Positions 1 to 44,162 of a stretch of 45,000 nucleotides of DNA are shown piece by piece. The translations under genes were made by a program, and so were the position numbers. The DNA comes from Chrysomallon squamiferum. Its lineage: Eukaryota > Mollusca > Gastropoda > Neomphalida > Peltospiridae. Position 1 is the first letter of the stretch. Each line of letters starts with the position of its first letter. A model generated the notes under the pieces. It was not told where the DNA came from. It did not search any database and was given only the letters and a program-made list of their open reading frames with translations. The stretch spans positions 12,532,753-12,577,752 of the forward strand of contig CM022675.1 in the NCBI GenBank assembly GCA_012295275.1, read 5' to 3'.

Positions 1-1143
1 AAAATTCAGCCCAAAAACTGATTAAGATAGAATATGACTGACTGTAACTTGTAGACCTGGTAAATATAATTTTTTTTTTAAATTTGTGATACTTCTATTA
101 ATATGTTGTGTATATTCAGTTACTTTTACACAAGTTACATTTTGATTTCCCTCAAACCATTCAATACAGTTTGATGATATAGTTTGCTTGTAATAAGGTT
201 AGACTGTTTCTGTAAGGTGATGGTCACAACAGAATGATTTAAAAACGAATCTTTGGTGTCTCACAGTGCCTGGATATTATCATCTGTCTCTTTGGTAGTT
301 CAAAGATTTTAACATTAGATGTTCATGCTCCCCTCAGTGTTGATGAAATTAAAAATAATCCAAATTCCTCTTTAACTCTTATTTGTTTAACTGACATAAC
401 AAAAACAATCTGTGCATAATTTACTGTGGAAACCAAAACTGCATCAGGATGCTTTTTTAGTTACCATTTTGACATATGTGTATATATCCTGCATTCTGAT
501 TGGCTTGTTTAAATTCATTCAGCCAGTCATACATCGTTTTACATAAGTTTGATTTATTGGCCATAAAGTGATTTTATTAAGATTTTGGCAGAATCACATG
601 TATCTCTTGGTTGATTTATCACCTGCAGTGTGATTTCGCAAGATCATCAAAACACTGGTATAAGAGTCAATTTTTACTGCTGAAATTATTTGTGTGGGCT
701 TTTTAATTTTCAAAACATTTCACTTGAAGTTATGTGTGAATTGAAAAATGAATTTCTTTATTTTGTTAATTCCAGTATAAGATTATACTGGAGCTAAAAC
801 TTTTAGATTTTTACTTCATAGATATATTAACTTAACAAAAAGAAAAATGTGTCTCAATTTAATCTAATGTCAACATTTATATAAATTCCTGTTAAATGAC
901 TTCTATCTTTTCATTTTATATCTTGTTTGTTTTAAATTTCTCCTCATCACATACTGAAAAGTATCTATTTATATAAACTCCCATTACAGAAAACATGTGT
1001 CCCCATTTTGAATCTTCTTTGTTTTAAATTCCTCCACAGATCAAATAAGAAAATGATCTACAAATAATTTAATTCTAGTTATTTCTCAACAAGTGACAGC
1101 AGGGAGATTTCACTGTCAGTTTAATGGCTGTTTCAGCATTGTT
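1..1143. other. AT-rich upstream DNA, no gene seen
   Basis: No open frame of note, no splice-linked coding signal and no strong repeat. Two stretches near 925 and 1018 share TTTGTTTTAAAT followed by TCCTC, suggesting an old, diverged duplication of about 95 bp. Confidence 0.5.
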
Positions 1144-1181
1144 TGTGTGAGTTGTGTGTGAGTTGTGTGTGAGTTGTGTGT
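1144..1181. repeat. GTGTGAGTTGT short tandem repeat
   Basis: Three to four copies of an 11-bp unit. Confidence 0.85.
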
Positions 1182-1463
1182 TCACTGATTTTGCTTACTA
1201 ACTAACCTGGCTATGTGTATAAATATTCTCTCAGTTGTGTATAATGGTGGATATTAGTGAATCACGACTGGCTCTCAGTTCCTGCTCTGCCAGTGAAAGT
1301 GTTAACAGATGTTCACTGCACTCTTGCAGTGTTTACCCTGGAGAAAGGAAAATTTCATTCTCTTCTCAGTCTTTGTGCAGTTGTGTTAGAAACAGCCAAG
1401 TTGTGTTGTGATCAGTATAATCTGTGTGACAAACAACACGACTTACTCTGTCATTTCTCACCA

Positions 1464-1846
1464 TACAAACAGCCTAATATTTTAATAATTCAAATAATTA
1501 ATATACATATTCTATCGTAATATTTTATCACACAAACTTTAATAATTTAATTAATATACATATTCTATCAATTTTTTATAACACAAATAGACTAATATTT
1601 TAATAATTCAAATAATTAATATACATATTCTTTCGTAATATTTTATCACACAAACTTTAATAATTTTAATTATATATATATATATATATATATTCTATTA
1701 ATTTTTTATCACACAAATAGCCAAATATTTTAATAATTTAAATTATTAATATAAACATTCAGTCATTTTTAATCACAGAAACAGCCAAATATTTCAGTAA
1801 TTTAAATAATTATTTATTGTATTCTATCATATTTTGTCACACAATA
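1464..1846. repeat. Diverged AT-rich array, period about 60 bp
   Basis: About six copies recur, each with a CACAAAnnn start, AATATTTTAATAATT and ATACATATTCTATC-like text. A TA dinucleotide run interrupts it at 1670-1692. Confidence 0.85.
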
Positions 1847-2109
1847 ATATAAAATGTTTTGAATAACCATTATTAAAATATTACAAAGTTAATTTTAGAT
1901 TTAAAGAATTTTGTACATGCAAACTATTAAACTCTATCATCACTCTACCACTTATAAAAAGTAACATGCTGTAGACAGATACACACACTGCTGTACAGAT
2001 ACACTGACAGATAAGTCAGATCTGTAGATTAGACAGTTTACATGGAAGAGATATTCAAGAAGATAGTTAACTAGGTAGATACATAACCAGTTCATTAGAA
2101 GTGTATGTG

Positions 2110-2345
2110 GATATGTTTGTAAATAGATATATAAATAGATTGTATGTATATATATGTGTGAATATATGTTTGTATATAAATTTATGTAAATAGATGTATG
2201 CATGTATGTATGTATGTATGTGTGTATGTATGTATGTATGTATGTATTATGTAGATGTATGCATGTATGTATGTATGTATGTATGTATGTATGTATGTAT
2301 GTATGTGTGTATGTATATACTTGTATGTATATAAGTATGGAGGTA
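2110..2345. repeat. TATG (GTAT) tetranucleotide microsatellite
   Basis: Near-continuous TGTATGTA repeats with occasional GTGT variants. The long Tyr/His/Thr-rich reading frames here are repeat translations, not genes. Confidence 0.95.
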
Positions 2346-2480
2346 TTTAGATAGGTAGGTGGGTAGGTGGGCAGACAGGTAGGCAGGTGGGTAGACAGGT
2401 AGGTAGGTGGGTAGACAGGTAGGCAGGTAGGTAGGTGGGTAGACAGGTAGGAAGGTAGGAAGGTGGGTAGACAGGTACTG
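2346..2480. repeat. GTAGGTGGGTAGACAG minisatellite
   Basis: Repeats of GGTAGGTGGGTAGACA-type units directly adjoining the TATG tract. Confidence 0.95.
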
Positions 2481-2489
2481 CAGACAGAC

Positions 2490-2860
2490 AAACACACAGA
2501 CGCAGGTAATGAATAGTTCCAGTCTGTGTAGGTGGCAGTGTGTGGTGAATCTGCGGAGAATTAGCAACAATTACAGAGAACATGGAGCACTGCTACCAGG
2601 CTAATCTCCTCCACAGGAGTCTGCAACTGGATCCTTCATGTGAACCTAACTTTCTTACCACGCGGCTTGGCTGAGTGACAGTTGGGCATGAAGAGATAAC
2701 CACCTATTACAAGACTACTCCCTGGCTGCCTGTGTCAGCTCCAACACAAAGAGATGTGGCCAAGATAAAAGGATATTATTATTTTTTTACGTATGTGGTT
2801 TTGTGCAAAACGTAATTCTGTAGTGCTTTTTGGATTCTTCACAGGTAGGGTTCATGGTGG
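2490..2860. other. Unique-sequence segment, no gene assigned
   Basis: Higher-complexity sequence, including a 30-codon frame starting at ATG 2581 without a recognisable motif. It may be a remnant of a dispersed repeat; I cannot assign it. Confidence 0.35.
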
Positions 2861-2883
2861 TTGTTGTTGTTGTTGTTGTTGTG
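2861..2883. repeat. (GTT)n
   Basis: Seven GTT triplets. Confidence 0.9.
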
Positions 2884-3349
2884 CTGTTTGTGGAAATTGA
2901 TACAGGTTTGAATGCTCAAGGAAAATGAAAGTTTGTTTTTTTGATATACAAGAAGATGAATATTTATAATGGAATAAGATTTAAGTATATTTTAATATAA
3001 AGAAAATTAAATATATTATTAATATAAAGAAATTTAAAAGTTCTAATATAGAGAAATGTAAATGTTTTAATACAAAGAAATAAAAAATTTATAATTTAAA
3101 AAGAAAGTGCTTTGTTATAAAGTTGTTTTTTTTATAAACATTTTTCGTGTAAATGGAACAATGCTGTGTAGAATAGAGGATGTATTTTTTTAAAAATATT
3201 TGATAACAAACATGAGATATAATAATTTAGTATTAGCATGTAGTGAATACAGCTATTTTATTTTACCTGTAAAATACGTAATGATAAATGTATACTTTTT
3301 TTCTTTCCTAAAAGTTACTAAGCTGGTGAATGTTTTATTATCCTTTCAT

Positions 3350-3610
3350 ATAATTATCATCATCTTCATCATCTTTATCATCATTTGATAATTATCTCAT
3401 TCTCTTTTTTTCTGTTTCCATCTGTTTTTTCTTTTACTGTTACTATTAGTAGCAATGATAATGGAAGTAATTGTAGAAAAAGTTGAATGGTGGTAACAGA
3501 AATAGGAGTTGTATTGTAGTAATAGTAGCAGTTGTAGTAACAGAAGTAGCAATTGTAGTTGTTGTAGTAGTAATAGTAGTTGTTGTAGGTTGTACTGTTT
3601 ACAGAACAAG
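3350..3610. repeat. Imperfect trinucleotide tracts (ATC and GTA/GTT)
   Basis: ATC triplets at about 3353-3386, then GTA/GTT triplets at about 3490-3600. Frames through them encode only low-complexity Ile, Val or Tyr runs. Confidence 0.85.
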
Positions 3611-4069
3611 AAAAACAGTCATAATAATGGTGGAAACAGGAAATTTGTTCCATACTTTTTTATACATACATATGCTTTTTATATTTAAGAAATAATAAAA
3701 ATAAAGAAATAAAATCTTAAACCTGTAACTGATGGTAGTAATAAAAACCTCGAATATCACATTGTAGAAAATAAATCACCTGAAATTTAATAATTTCTGT
3801 AGGGAATAAATATCATTTGAATATAAAATATGAAAAGTAAAAAAAAAGTAAGAGAACTTTATTTATTTACTTAAGTGAGTTGGAACAAAAGTTTTTTAAA
3901 ATTTATTTACTGAAATTCTAATGTGATATTTAGATATTTGAGCATTAATTTATTCAACCAAATATTATCATATGTGCCATTTTGTTCATTTTTCAGACTA
4001 TGTATATTTGTCATATGTTTCAGTCACTTAAGAAATGAAATAATATGCTCAAAAACACTATTAACTTTA

Positions 4070-4206
4070 GTTACAACAACAACAACAACAACAACAACAA
4101 TAATAATAATAATGGTAATTAATACAAAAAAACAATAACAATAATAAGAACAAGAATTTTAATAATAATAATAATAATAATAATAACGGTAATTAACACA
4201 AAAAAA
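4070..4206. repeat. (AAC)n/(AAT)n tract, duplicated
   Basis: ACA triplets pass into AAT triplets followed by GGTAATTAATAC and an A-run. The same AAT-GGTAATTAAC-A-run order recurs about 70 bp later. Confidence 0.85.
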
Positions 4207-4365
4207 CAACAAATAAATATCACTGCTATGTTTATATTACAAATATAAACATTTTGACTGGTTCAAACTAATAAATTTCAGTGTCACTATAAATAGATTA
4301 TAAAAATGAACTACCATTGACACTTAACAACTGTTTTTAAAATTATAAAAATGATTTAAAAAAAA

Positions 4366-4415
4366 AAAGCTCTGGTCCAGTGATTAAAGCTTGCAGCTGT
4401 GAAAAAAAAAAAAAA
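4366..4415 (+). mobile_element. Possible 5' fragment of a tRNA-derived SINE
   Basis: CTGGTCCAGTGATTAAAGC resembles the A-box half of a tRNA (AGTGGTTAGAGC). It is followed by TTGCAGCTGTG and a 15-bp A-run. No B box is present. Confidence 0.35.
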
Positions 4416-4730
4416 AGAAATGCTTGAGGTAATGGATTGCTATATTATTAATTGGAAAGTTTGCTTTTTTTCTGATAAAAGACTGCAAGAAGAAGTGAAG
4501 TCTGTATTAGCATACGAGATCAATATTATTCTGTACAACATGCATAACAGAACTGAAAGCTTATTGATTCACCTGTGATTAGACCAAATTCAATTACCAT
4601 GTTATTTTTATAAACATCTTGAAGGGAAAAATTATTATTTTATTTTTTTTTTTTGTTATTTTTTGTGGTGGCGGTTGATTAAAAAAAAAGAAAAAAAAAA
4701 GATAAAAAGTATCTGATAGGTGAGAATAGA

Positions 4731-4788
4731 TTGGTTTGGTGAAGTAGGTTTGAGTCATATTGGTTTGGTGAAGTAGGTTTGAGTCATA
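4731..4788. repeat. Perfect 29-bp tandem duplication
   Basis: TTGGTTTGGTGAAGTAGG with its following 11 bp occurs twice, at 4731-4759 and 4760-4788. Confidence 0.95.
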
Positions 4789-5539
4789 TTTTCTTGTGAA
4801 TGAATGACTGAATGACTAAATAAATCAGTGAATGAATAAATGAGAGGAGATTAAAATTTAAAAGAAATATATATATAAAAATTTATTTCACCAACAATAT
4901 TGTGAAAGATAAAAAATAAAACTGTTTTGAAAAAAAAAAAATTTAAAAATAAAAGTAAAATAATAAATATGAAGTATTTGTTTACTTTTAAATGCTAAGA
5001 AAGATAAAAAATAAAACAGATTTTGAAAAAAAAAAAGATAAACAGAAAAGTAAAATTTAAACCTCAAATTTGTTTTTGTTACCGGGATAGCTCATTTTAT
5101 TTAGAAAACTGATTAAAAGTTGCATTGGGATTTTTCTGAAACTTTTACATGGTTCTGAATTTGTTATGAAATAGTTATTTAAAAAAAAAAAAAAGAGAAG
5201 AATATTGATAATGAAGAAACAATAATTTACATTCATAGCATTTTGAAATGAAGTTTCTTTCAGGCTTCGTCTATGATTTAATATACATTTTTGTGAGCTG
5301 AGGTTGGAATGTGAAATCAATATGGTGTTGGACAATAAATTAATATAGGTTTGTTTCCCAGTGTGTGAGCTGTAATTGTGTTATGATTGACTGAAATCTG
5401 AATAGCAGCATTGACACAAAATAAAGTACCAAATGGTAATAATATTAATACCATACAGCTATTTACTGATATGAGAATACAGTGCTTTGAATATGAGGCA
5501 ATATAAAGAGTATATAAAGTGTTTGACTTGTGATGGATG

Positions 5540-5605
5540 AGGGTTTTGTTGTAATAATAAAGTTGCTGGTTGAAATTCCATCACGGTGCTTGGTGATTCT
5601 AATAC
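5540..5605 (+). mobile_element. Possible tRNA-derived SINE relic
   Basis: GCTGGTTGAAATTCCATCA resembles a tRNA B box and its flank (GGTTCGAATTCC). The A-box half is not convincing. Confidence 0.25.
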
Positions 5606-5779
5606 AGAAAATACTCGCACGGCAAATCAATTCCAAACCTTTTGTTGTGGGAGATTTACGGCCAATCAAAGCCAAAAACAGCAGCAGCGAGATCTGGGTC
5701 TTAATTAATCACACATAACAATTCCAACTCGAGAAAGCCACAAAAAAAAAAATACCCCACATTATCATAGAAAACAAAA

Positions 5780-6130
5780 CAATGGTCACCATTGGAAACG
5801 AAGAATATCACAATTATCAAAACAAAAGAGCAAACCTCTGTCACTTGTTAAGTGAGAGAAAACGTGGTACGTGATACAACTGCAAGTTGCCGCTAACGAC
5901 GTGGTACGTGATACAACTGTGTCCATTGACAACCGGCAACCAAATTTCCTGTTCTCCACTTGTCTAATCCAGTCGCTAGCAATCAATATTGTTTAATGAC
6001 TCTATCGGCCATTTTGCTTATCACTATATTATCAGGGAAATTGATAAAAAGTGTGCCGAGGGTTTGGGGTTATTAATCGGCGAAGGATGAAAGAGATTTG
6101 TGGTTATGACTCGGTAATTGACAGCTATTA
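5780..6130. promoter_or_regulatory. Higher-complexity CpG-containing island with GATA-type motifs
   Basis: The segment stands out from its AT-rich surroundings. It contains a perfect 21-bp direct repeat (5862-5882 and 5899-5919), GGCCATTTTG (YY1-like) near 6008, and three GATA-type sites: TTATCA at 6018 and 6029, TGATAA at 6042. It lies about 5 kb upstream of the PCBP start codon and could be a promoter, enhancer or unrelated. Function is inference only. Confidence 0.3.
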
Positions 6131-7030
6131 TTATTACTGAAATGTACATTACTTAACACACTGAAATGCAGTCGTGATTATCTCCCTTGCAGGTACAAGC
6201 ACGTCTGTCATGTATGTTCAGCTTAGTAGCAAGAATTGTTTGTTCAAAAGTAAGTGAAATGTGAAGATATTAATATTTAAACATACTTGACCTGGGACAC
6301 TTAGTTCAGTAAGCAGGATTGTTAGTCCATAAAAAAAAAAACCCACTAAAGGTCAATCCTCAGTAACAGTTCTGTTGACTGTTTCTTGTTCCAGACAAAA
6401 ATCTACAACTGATTATTTCTTTGCTGTCTCTGGGATGGTACATACAACAAAATCCCTTTCTGCTAACAGATGAGAAATAACTGTGATGTCATTAACAACC
6501 TCATTATTATGCAGAAATCTTGTTTGATGCTGAATTTGAACAAAAAGTTCTGAATGTAATTAATCAAAGTATTCATCTTAATCGGATTTTGATCTTTTTT
6601 CTTTTCTTTTGTTTCTCCCCACTTATTTTCCATAATTTTACAATCAGACTTGAAACAACTGTGATAAAACATGCTTATCTGTGGATGTAAAATGTATTCT
6701 TTCAGTAAACAAGATCATCTGTCTTGCAGTGTTGTTTTGATAAAATTATAATCTAGGACCGTTTACAACTCACAAACTTTGACAGCAGCATTTCTCAGAT
6801 TACACCAATAACGTTTTTTTTTCTGTAAATTTCTCCTTATCGGCTCTCATTAAAAGAGAAACTTGTAAATTGACTGAGGTATTGCACAACAAGAATTTCT
6901 TTCATTAGCATGCCTGGGAAGAAGAAAATTCTTTAAACTGGCAGCTTAAGAAATTGAGAAAATGAAAACAAAACAAACTGAAGCAAGCTGCCATTTACAT
7001 CATCTTCTGTGTTAAACAGAATCCTTTGAC
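6131..7030. other. Unique AT-rich sequence, nothing assignable
   Basis: No coding or repeat structure beyond short A-runs. Confidence 0.5.
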
Positions 7031-7036
7031 TTAAGT

Positions 7037-7127
7037 CGAGAAAATTAACACCTGAGAAAAATTAACATCTGAGAAATTTATCATCTGAGAAAATTAACAT
7101 TCAAGAAAATGAACATTTCAGAAAATG
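7037..7127. repeat. Imperfect 16-20 bp array (CTGAGAAAATTAACAT)
   Basis: Five to six diverged copies of GAGAAAATTAACAYC-type units. Confidence 0.85.
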
Positions 7128-8130
7128 GTGATGAAAATAATTAGTTTCAAGTTAAATGTAACCATTTATTTTGTTAAAGCTTGCTTGTGTTAAAAAGTAA
7201 CTTGCATTTTGTTAATTGGAGTTTAGTTGTTAAAAATACAGCTGATTATTTTGTTAAGTGTCTGATTAGTACAGTTCAGTTGTGTTAATAAGAATTTGGC
7301 ATTAACAACAAAAATTATTTTATTATATTAATTTTAATATTGTAACCATTGGAGATGTTGATTGGAACTGTTTGTAGAATTAATAGTTTGTGTTTCAATG
7401 TTTACTGGAGTTTCTTATGCTTATGCAGGAGTAAATTAAATTTGAATTGTTTTTAATAATAAACAGCTGTTTATGACTTATTAAAACTTGTTAAAGTAAG
7501 TGCAAAAGTTTATTATCAGAATTATGAGGTTAAATTATAAAATCAAATAATAATTTCATAATAATATTTAAATACAAAATTAAACAAAAAATGCTAAATC
7601 CACAATTATAAAATATTAAATCCATAATTACAAATGTTAAATACATAAATAAAATATATTAAAAGTATAATTATAATAATTGATTACGTAATAAAAAATA
7701 AATACTCTTTGAAAATAACTCTCCACTCATCTAATAAATATTAAAAGCATAATTAAAAACAAGTTTTCACATGAGTGGAGTCCAATCAATACAGAATTTA
7801 AAAACACTGGTGTAACCACAAACTCTACAAAGACTGGTCCTTGCACTGAATGTAATTGGTGGTACGAAACGTGCAGATTTCAAGCTGCTCGTAATGCGAT
7901 GATTTACGGAATTCATTGATTTGCTGGCTGTTACATGCCGTCACAACGTCCCCTCCTGGTGACAACAGCAGTGAAAGGAACTGCAGTCAACGAGAGACCA
8001 TGACAGGAACTGTAGTCCATGGCAACAGGTCTGTGTCAGTGTTGTCAGTTTTGGAATCAGTTTTTTTATTTTTGGATGAGAATTTCTGAAAATCTTTTAT
8101 TTTTACATAGCTAAATGGACTGATTGTTAG
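7128..8130. other. AT-rich sequence with a higher-complexity end
   Basis: 7128-7780 is AT-rich without structure. 7850-8040 is more complex and contains CpGs; no gene or clear motif was recognised. Confidence 0.45.
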
Positions 8131-8135
8131 AATCA

Positions 8136-8440
8136 TGTGGTTGTTGTTGTTGCTATTGTATTGCTGCTGCTGTTGTTTTTATTCTTATTATTAATATTAT
8201 TGTTACTATTATTGTTGTTACTAGTATTATCATCATTATCATCATCATGATTATCATCATGATCATCATTATTATTATTATACCTGTTATATTTATTATT
8301 TATTATTATTAGTAGTAGTAATAATATTAGTGGCTGTTGTGGTGGTAGTAGTAGTAGTAATTGTAGTAATAGTATTCTAACATTATTATTATTAATTTCA
8401 ATATTATTTTTATTATTTTCATACATTTCTTTTGTTATTA
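8136..8440. repeat. Mixed trinucleotide tract (GTT, ATT, ATC, GTA)
   Basis: Long run of imperfect triplets. Open frames on both strands here are low-complexity. Confidence 0.9.
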
Positions 8441-9480
8441 TTACTTTATTTTAGCTACGAATTTCTGATTTCTCTTACTGAACTGCAGATTTAAAAAAAC
8501 TACTTTTATGCACCAGTGAAAATGCACTGGTTTTCAGTTACAATCTTTAAATACTGGCTACTCTTTTCTCTGTGTCTTGTTCTGTCACTCTGTCTGTTAG
8601 AGTCAGAGACAGAAAGATGGACAGCTTCATTCAGTGAGTCATTTGCGGTGAATCAATTTAACTTGATTTTATTTCATCTGTACTTAAGGACTTGTTCATC
8701 AAGCGATTTTCAAGCTTAGTGCATTTGACGCATTTGTAAAAGGAAAATTATTATAAGGCTTTGAAACTGTCATTCATAATAAAGAGTGGAATGGGAAAAA
8801 AATGTGTTGTTACATTAACTGGATTTAAGCTTGGTTCTTTTTACATTCTGATCTGATACTTTGAGTTTATTAGTTTTAAAATGTTTGGAATGGGAAAAAA
8901 CGTTTTGACTGGTATAAGTGCTAATATTAATAATATTCTGCTGACATGTTATGGAATATTTATTCTTTCATACTTCTTGTCTGTCATTCATTTATTCATT
9001 CTTCTTGTTTGCCCTTCATTTATTCATTCTTGTCTTTCAATTATTTTTCATTCCTTCATTTCTTTGGAATGGCTCATTTTAAAGTAGTTATAAGTGGAAG
9101 TATAATTAAGTAACCTGTAGTTTTGTAGTACTAACTACTTAAAATCAACTCTTTACAATGTACAGGTATTTCTGGGTGTGTCGGTTTTTCTGTAACAAAT
9201 TACAGGTATCTTTGAGGTAAGAATGGACCAGGTTCAGGGATGCAGAAAATCAATTTATAGAACTTATCTAGTTTCATATTACTGAACATATCACAGATGT
9301 TCTGCCTTGAAATATTGCTTCATACAGTTGATTTGATAGATACAAATATTTCTATTTGTATCTTTATCTCTTTATCTATATCTGTATCTCTAACATTATT
9401 TCTCTATAAATATTAATTGGAGTATATGAGATTATATTTGACTGAGAATGCTAAGTCACATAATACTGGCTTTTGGAAAT
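8441..9480. other. AT-rich sequence without assignable gene
   Basis: Contains a short duplication of CATTTATTCATTCTT near 8990-9030 and ATCTTT repeats near 9350. Frames of up to 68 codons lack recognisable domains. Confidence 0.5.
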
Positions 9481-9830
9481 CACTTTTTATATTATCTAAA
9501 CCACAATTATTTATAACTACTCTATAACTTTATATGCATTATTATTATTATCTATATGAGTATTATCTAGCAATACTGACTGTAAAAATGTCTATACATT
9601 TTTATTATTATCTAAATTATTATTTAATCTAGAAATACATATCATTTTAGTTCATGTAAATCTTTAGTATTATTACCATTTTTGTTATTCTTTAAACTGT
9701 TATCTACAAATACTAACTATAACCATATACAACTTTTTACTGTTATCTAAACCATTGTTATCTAAAATAGTGACTGTATAAACTTGTGTACATTTTTTAT
9801 TATTATCTAGATTTTTTATTTCATTGTCCC
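9480..9830. repeat. Diverged AT-rich array
   Basis: Recurring TTATTATCTAAA and TACTGACTGTA-like segments at roughly 80-100 bp spacing. Confidence 0.6.
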
Positions 9831-9914
9831 TAACATCATTTAGATTTAAAACAAAAGTTTCTCATGCTATATCTTTTGTTGATTCAGAAATCTGCTTTTT
9901 GCAGCTTCTCTAGG

Positions 9915-9968
9915 TTTTTTTCTTTTTTTTTTTTTGCTTTTTTTTTTTTTTTTTTTTTTTTTTTTTCT
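9915..9968. repeat. Poly(T) tract
   Basis: Over 50 bp, almost all T. It directly precedes the candidate exon at 9972 and would act as its pyrimidine tract; on the other strand it could be an old poly(A) tail. Confidence 0.95.
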
Positions 9969-9971
9969 CAG

Positions 9972-10072
9972 AAATAGATCTGGTGGGAGAGTTTGAAAAG
10001 GTAAATGAACTTCAGGATAAATACCTTTCTTACCTGGCCGAGGTTAAGAACCTAACAATGAAATACTTGTAG
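9972..10072 (+). CDS. Candidate 3'-terminal coding exon of an unidentified gene
   Basis: A long T tract ending in ctcag (AG at 9970-9971) is followed by an open frame of 32 codons plus two leading bases, closed by TAG at 10070-10072. It reads IDLVGEFEKVNE, then LQDKYLSYLAEV and KNLTMKYL. The composition is coding-like, and hydrophobic residues recur at 3-4 residue spacing over the whole length, as in a coiled coil. An AATAAA lies at 10083-10088. There is no ATG near its start, so it would have to be spliced to an upstream exon, which I did not find. I do not recognise the family. GTAAAT at 10001 could instead be a donor. It could be chance or an old insertion. Confidence 0.3.
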
Positions 10073-10080
10073 TTTTGTAC

Positions 10081-10215
10081 CAAATAAATAAACAAACACA
10101 TAAACAAACAAACAAACAAATAAATACACAAACAAACAAATAACCTTTTCAAAATATAAAGAAAAAAGAAGACAAGAAATAAAAATAATAACGATATTAG
10201 TAGTAGTAGTAGTAA
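10081..10215. repeat. (AAAC/AAAT)n and (GTA)n tracts
   Basis: AAAC/AAAT tetranucleotides to 10142, then a GTA run at 10198-10215. Confidence 0.9.
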
Positions 10216-10979
10216 TAGCAATAGAAGTAGTACTAGAATTAATATTTGAAACAAAATGTATGAGAAAAAATATGTTTAAAATGACACCATATTATATGTT
10301 GTACACACATTATAGTATGGAAAAAACAAAACAAATAATGGCTGGGTGGAACAGGAAAAACGTACATTTAGAATCACACTAAACGTAATAATACAGAGCA
10401 GACAAGAGTTGTATTTAGCCTAAAATTAATTTTTTATTTATTTATTTTTTTGCTGCAGACCTGTCACAGACAGGAACTGTCATGGGGTTCTGTCTGTGTT
10501 TTTAGAGTGTTGCTATAGCAACACAGTGTATGAAAGAAAACCATGCTACATCGGTCCCACAATAAATCGTAATTACATTCAAACTGTGGCTACAGTGGAA
10601 GTAGACTGGTTTTACAGACTGTGCTTTCTTGAGACGCCAGAGTTTATAGGGTCAGTCCTTTTAAGCTGACTCATTGAAATGTTTTTTCCAATTCCAACCT
10701 CTTGGTATGTGCATGTGTCAGCAGCCATATGTTATGGGATCTCTTCTTCCAGATATGGTTTATGTGTATGTTTCTGTTTGTGGGAAGGTTCATGTAAAGG
10801 AAATTTATTGCTGACAGCTAAAAAGAATCCTTGATGTGGTAGCAGCAAGTTTACTTTTTCATATCACATTTGCAAAACTTTAAAAATCATTTGATTATAA
10901 AGAAAGTTATAACTTTTTATTTCAGAAATTGATGAAATTGAATTTTTTAATAATGTTTTTTTATTTTGTACTTTTTCAG
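10216..10979. other. Proximal upstream region of PCBP, no promoter identified
   Basis: Contains a moderately complex stretch at 10450-10660, including the inverted pair CCTGTCACAGACAGG. I see no clear TATA box or initiator. It ends in the pyrimidine tract of the exon 1 acceptor. Confidence 0.4.
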
Positions 10980-11040
10980 ATAGTGCATTCTGATTAGGGA
11001 AAGACAACCCTGACCTATATTCTATTGGTTTGAGGTTGTC
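10980..11040 (+). other. PCBP: 5' UTR part of first coding exon
   Basis: A pyrimidine-rich stretch ending in ctttttcag at 10971-10979 is a good 3' splice site, so this exon probably has an upstream non-coding exon that I could not locate. The 61 nt between the acceptor and the ATG contain an in-frame TGA, so translation is unlikely to start further upstream on this transcript. The exon boundary is inferred; transcription could also start inside the exon. Confidence 0.55.

Positions 11041-44162
<33,122 letters not shown>

Noticed and set aside
1952-2583. Overlapping minus-strand frames of up to 181 codons rich in Tyr, Thr, His and Pro
   Set aside because: They are translations of the TATG and GTAGGTGGGTAGACAG tandem repeats in several frames.
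2581-2676. Short + frame beginning MEHCYQANLL
   Set aside because: About 30 codons with no motif, no splice context and no neighbouring coding sequence.
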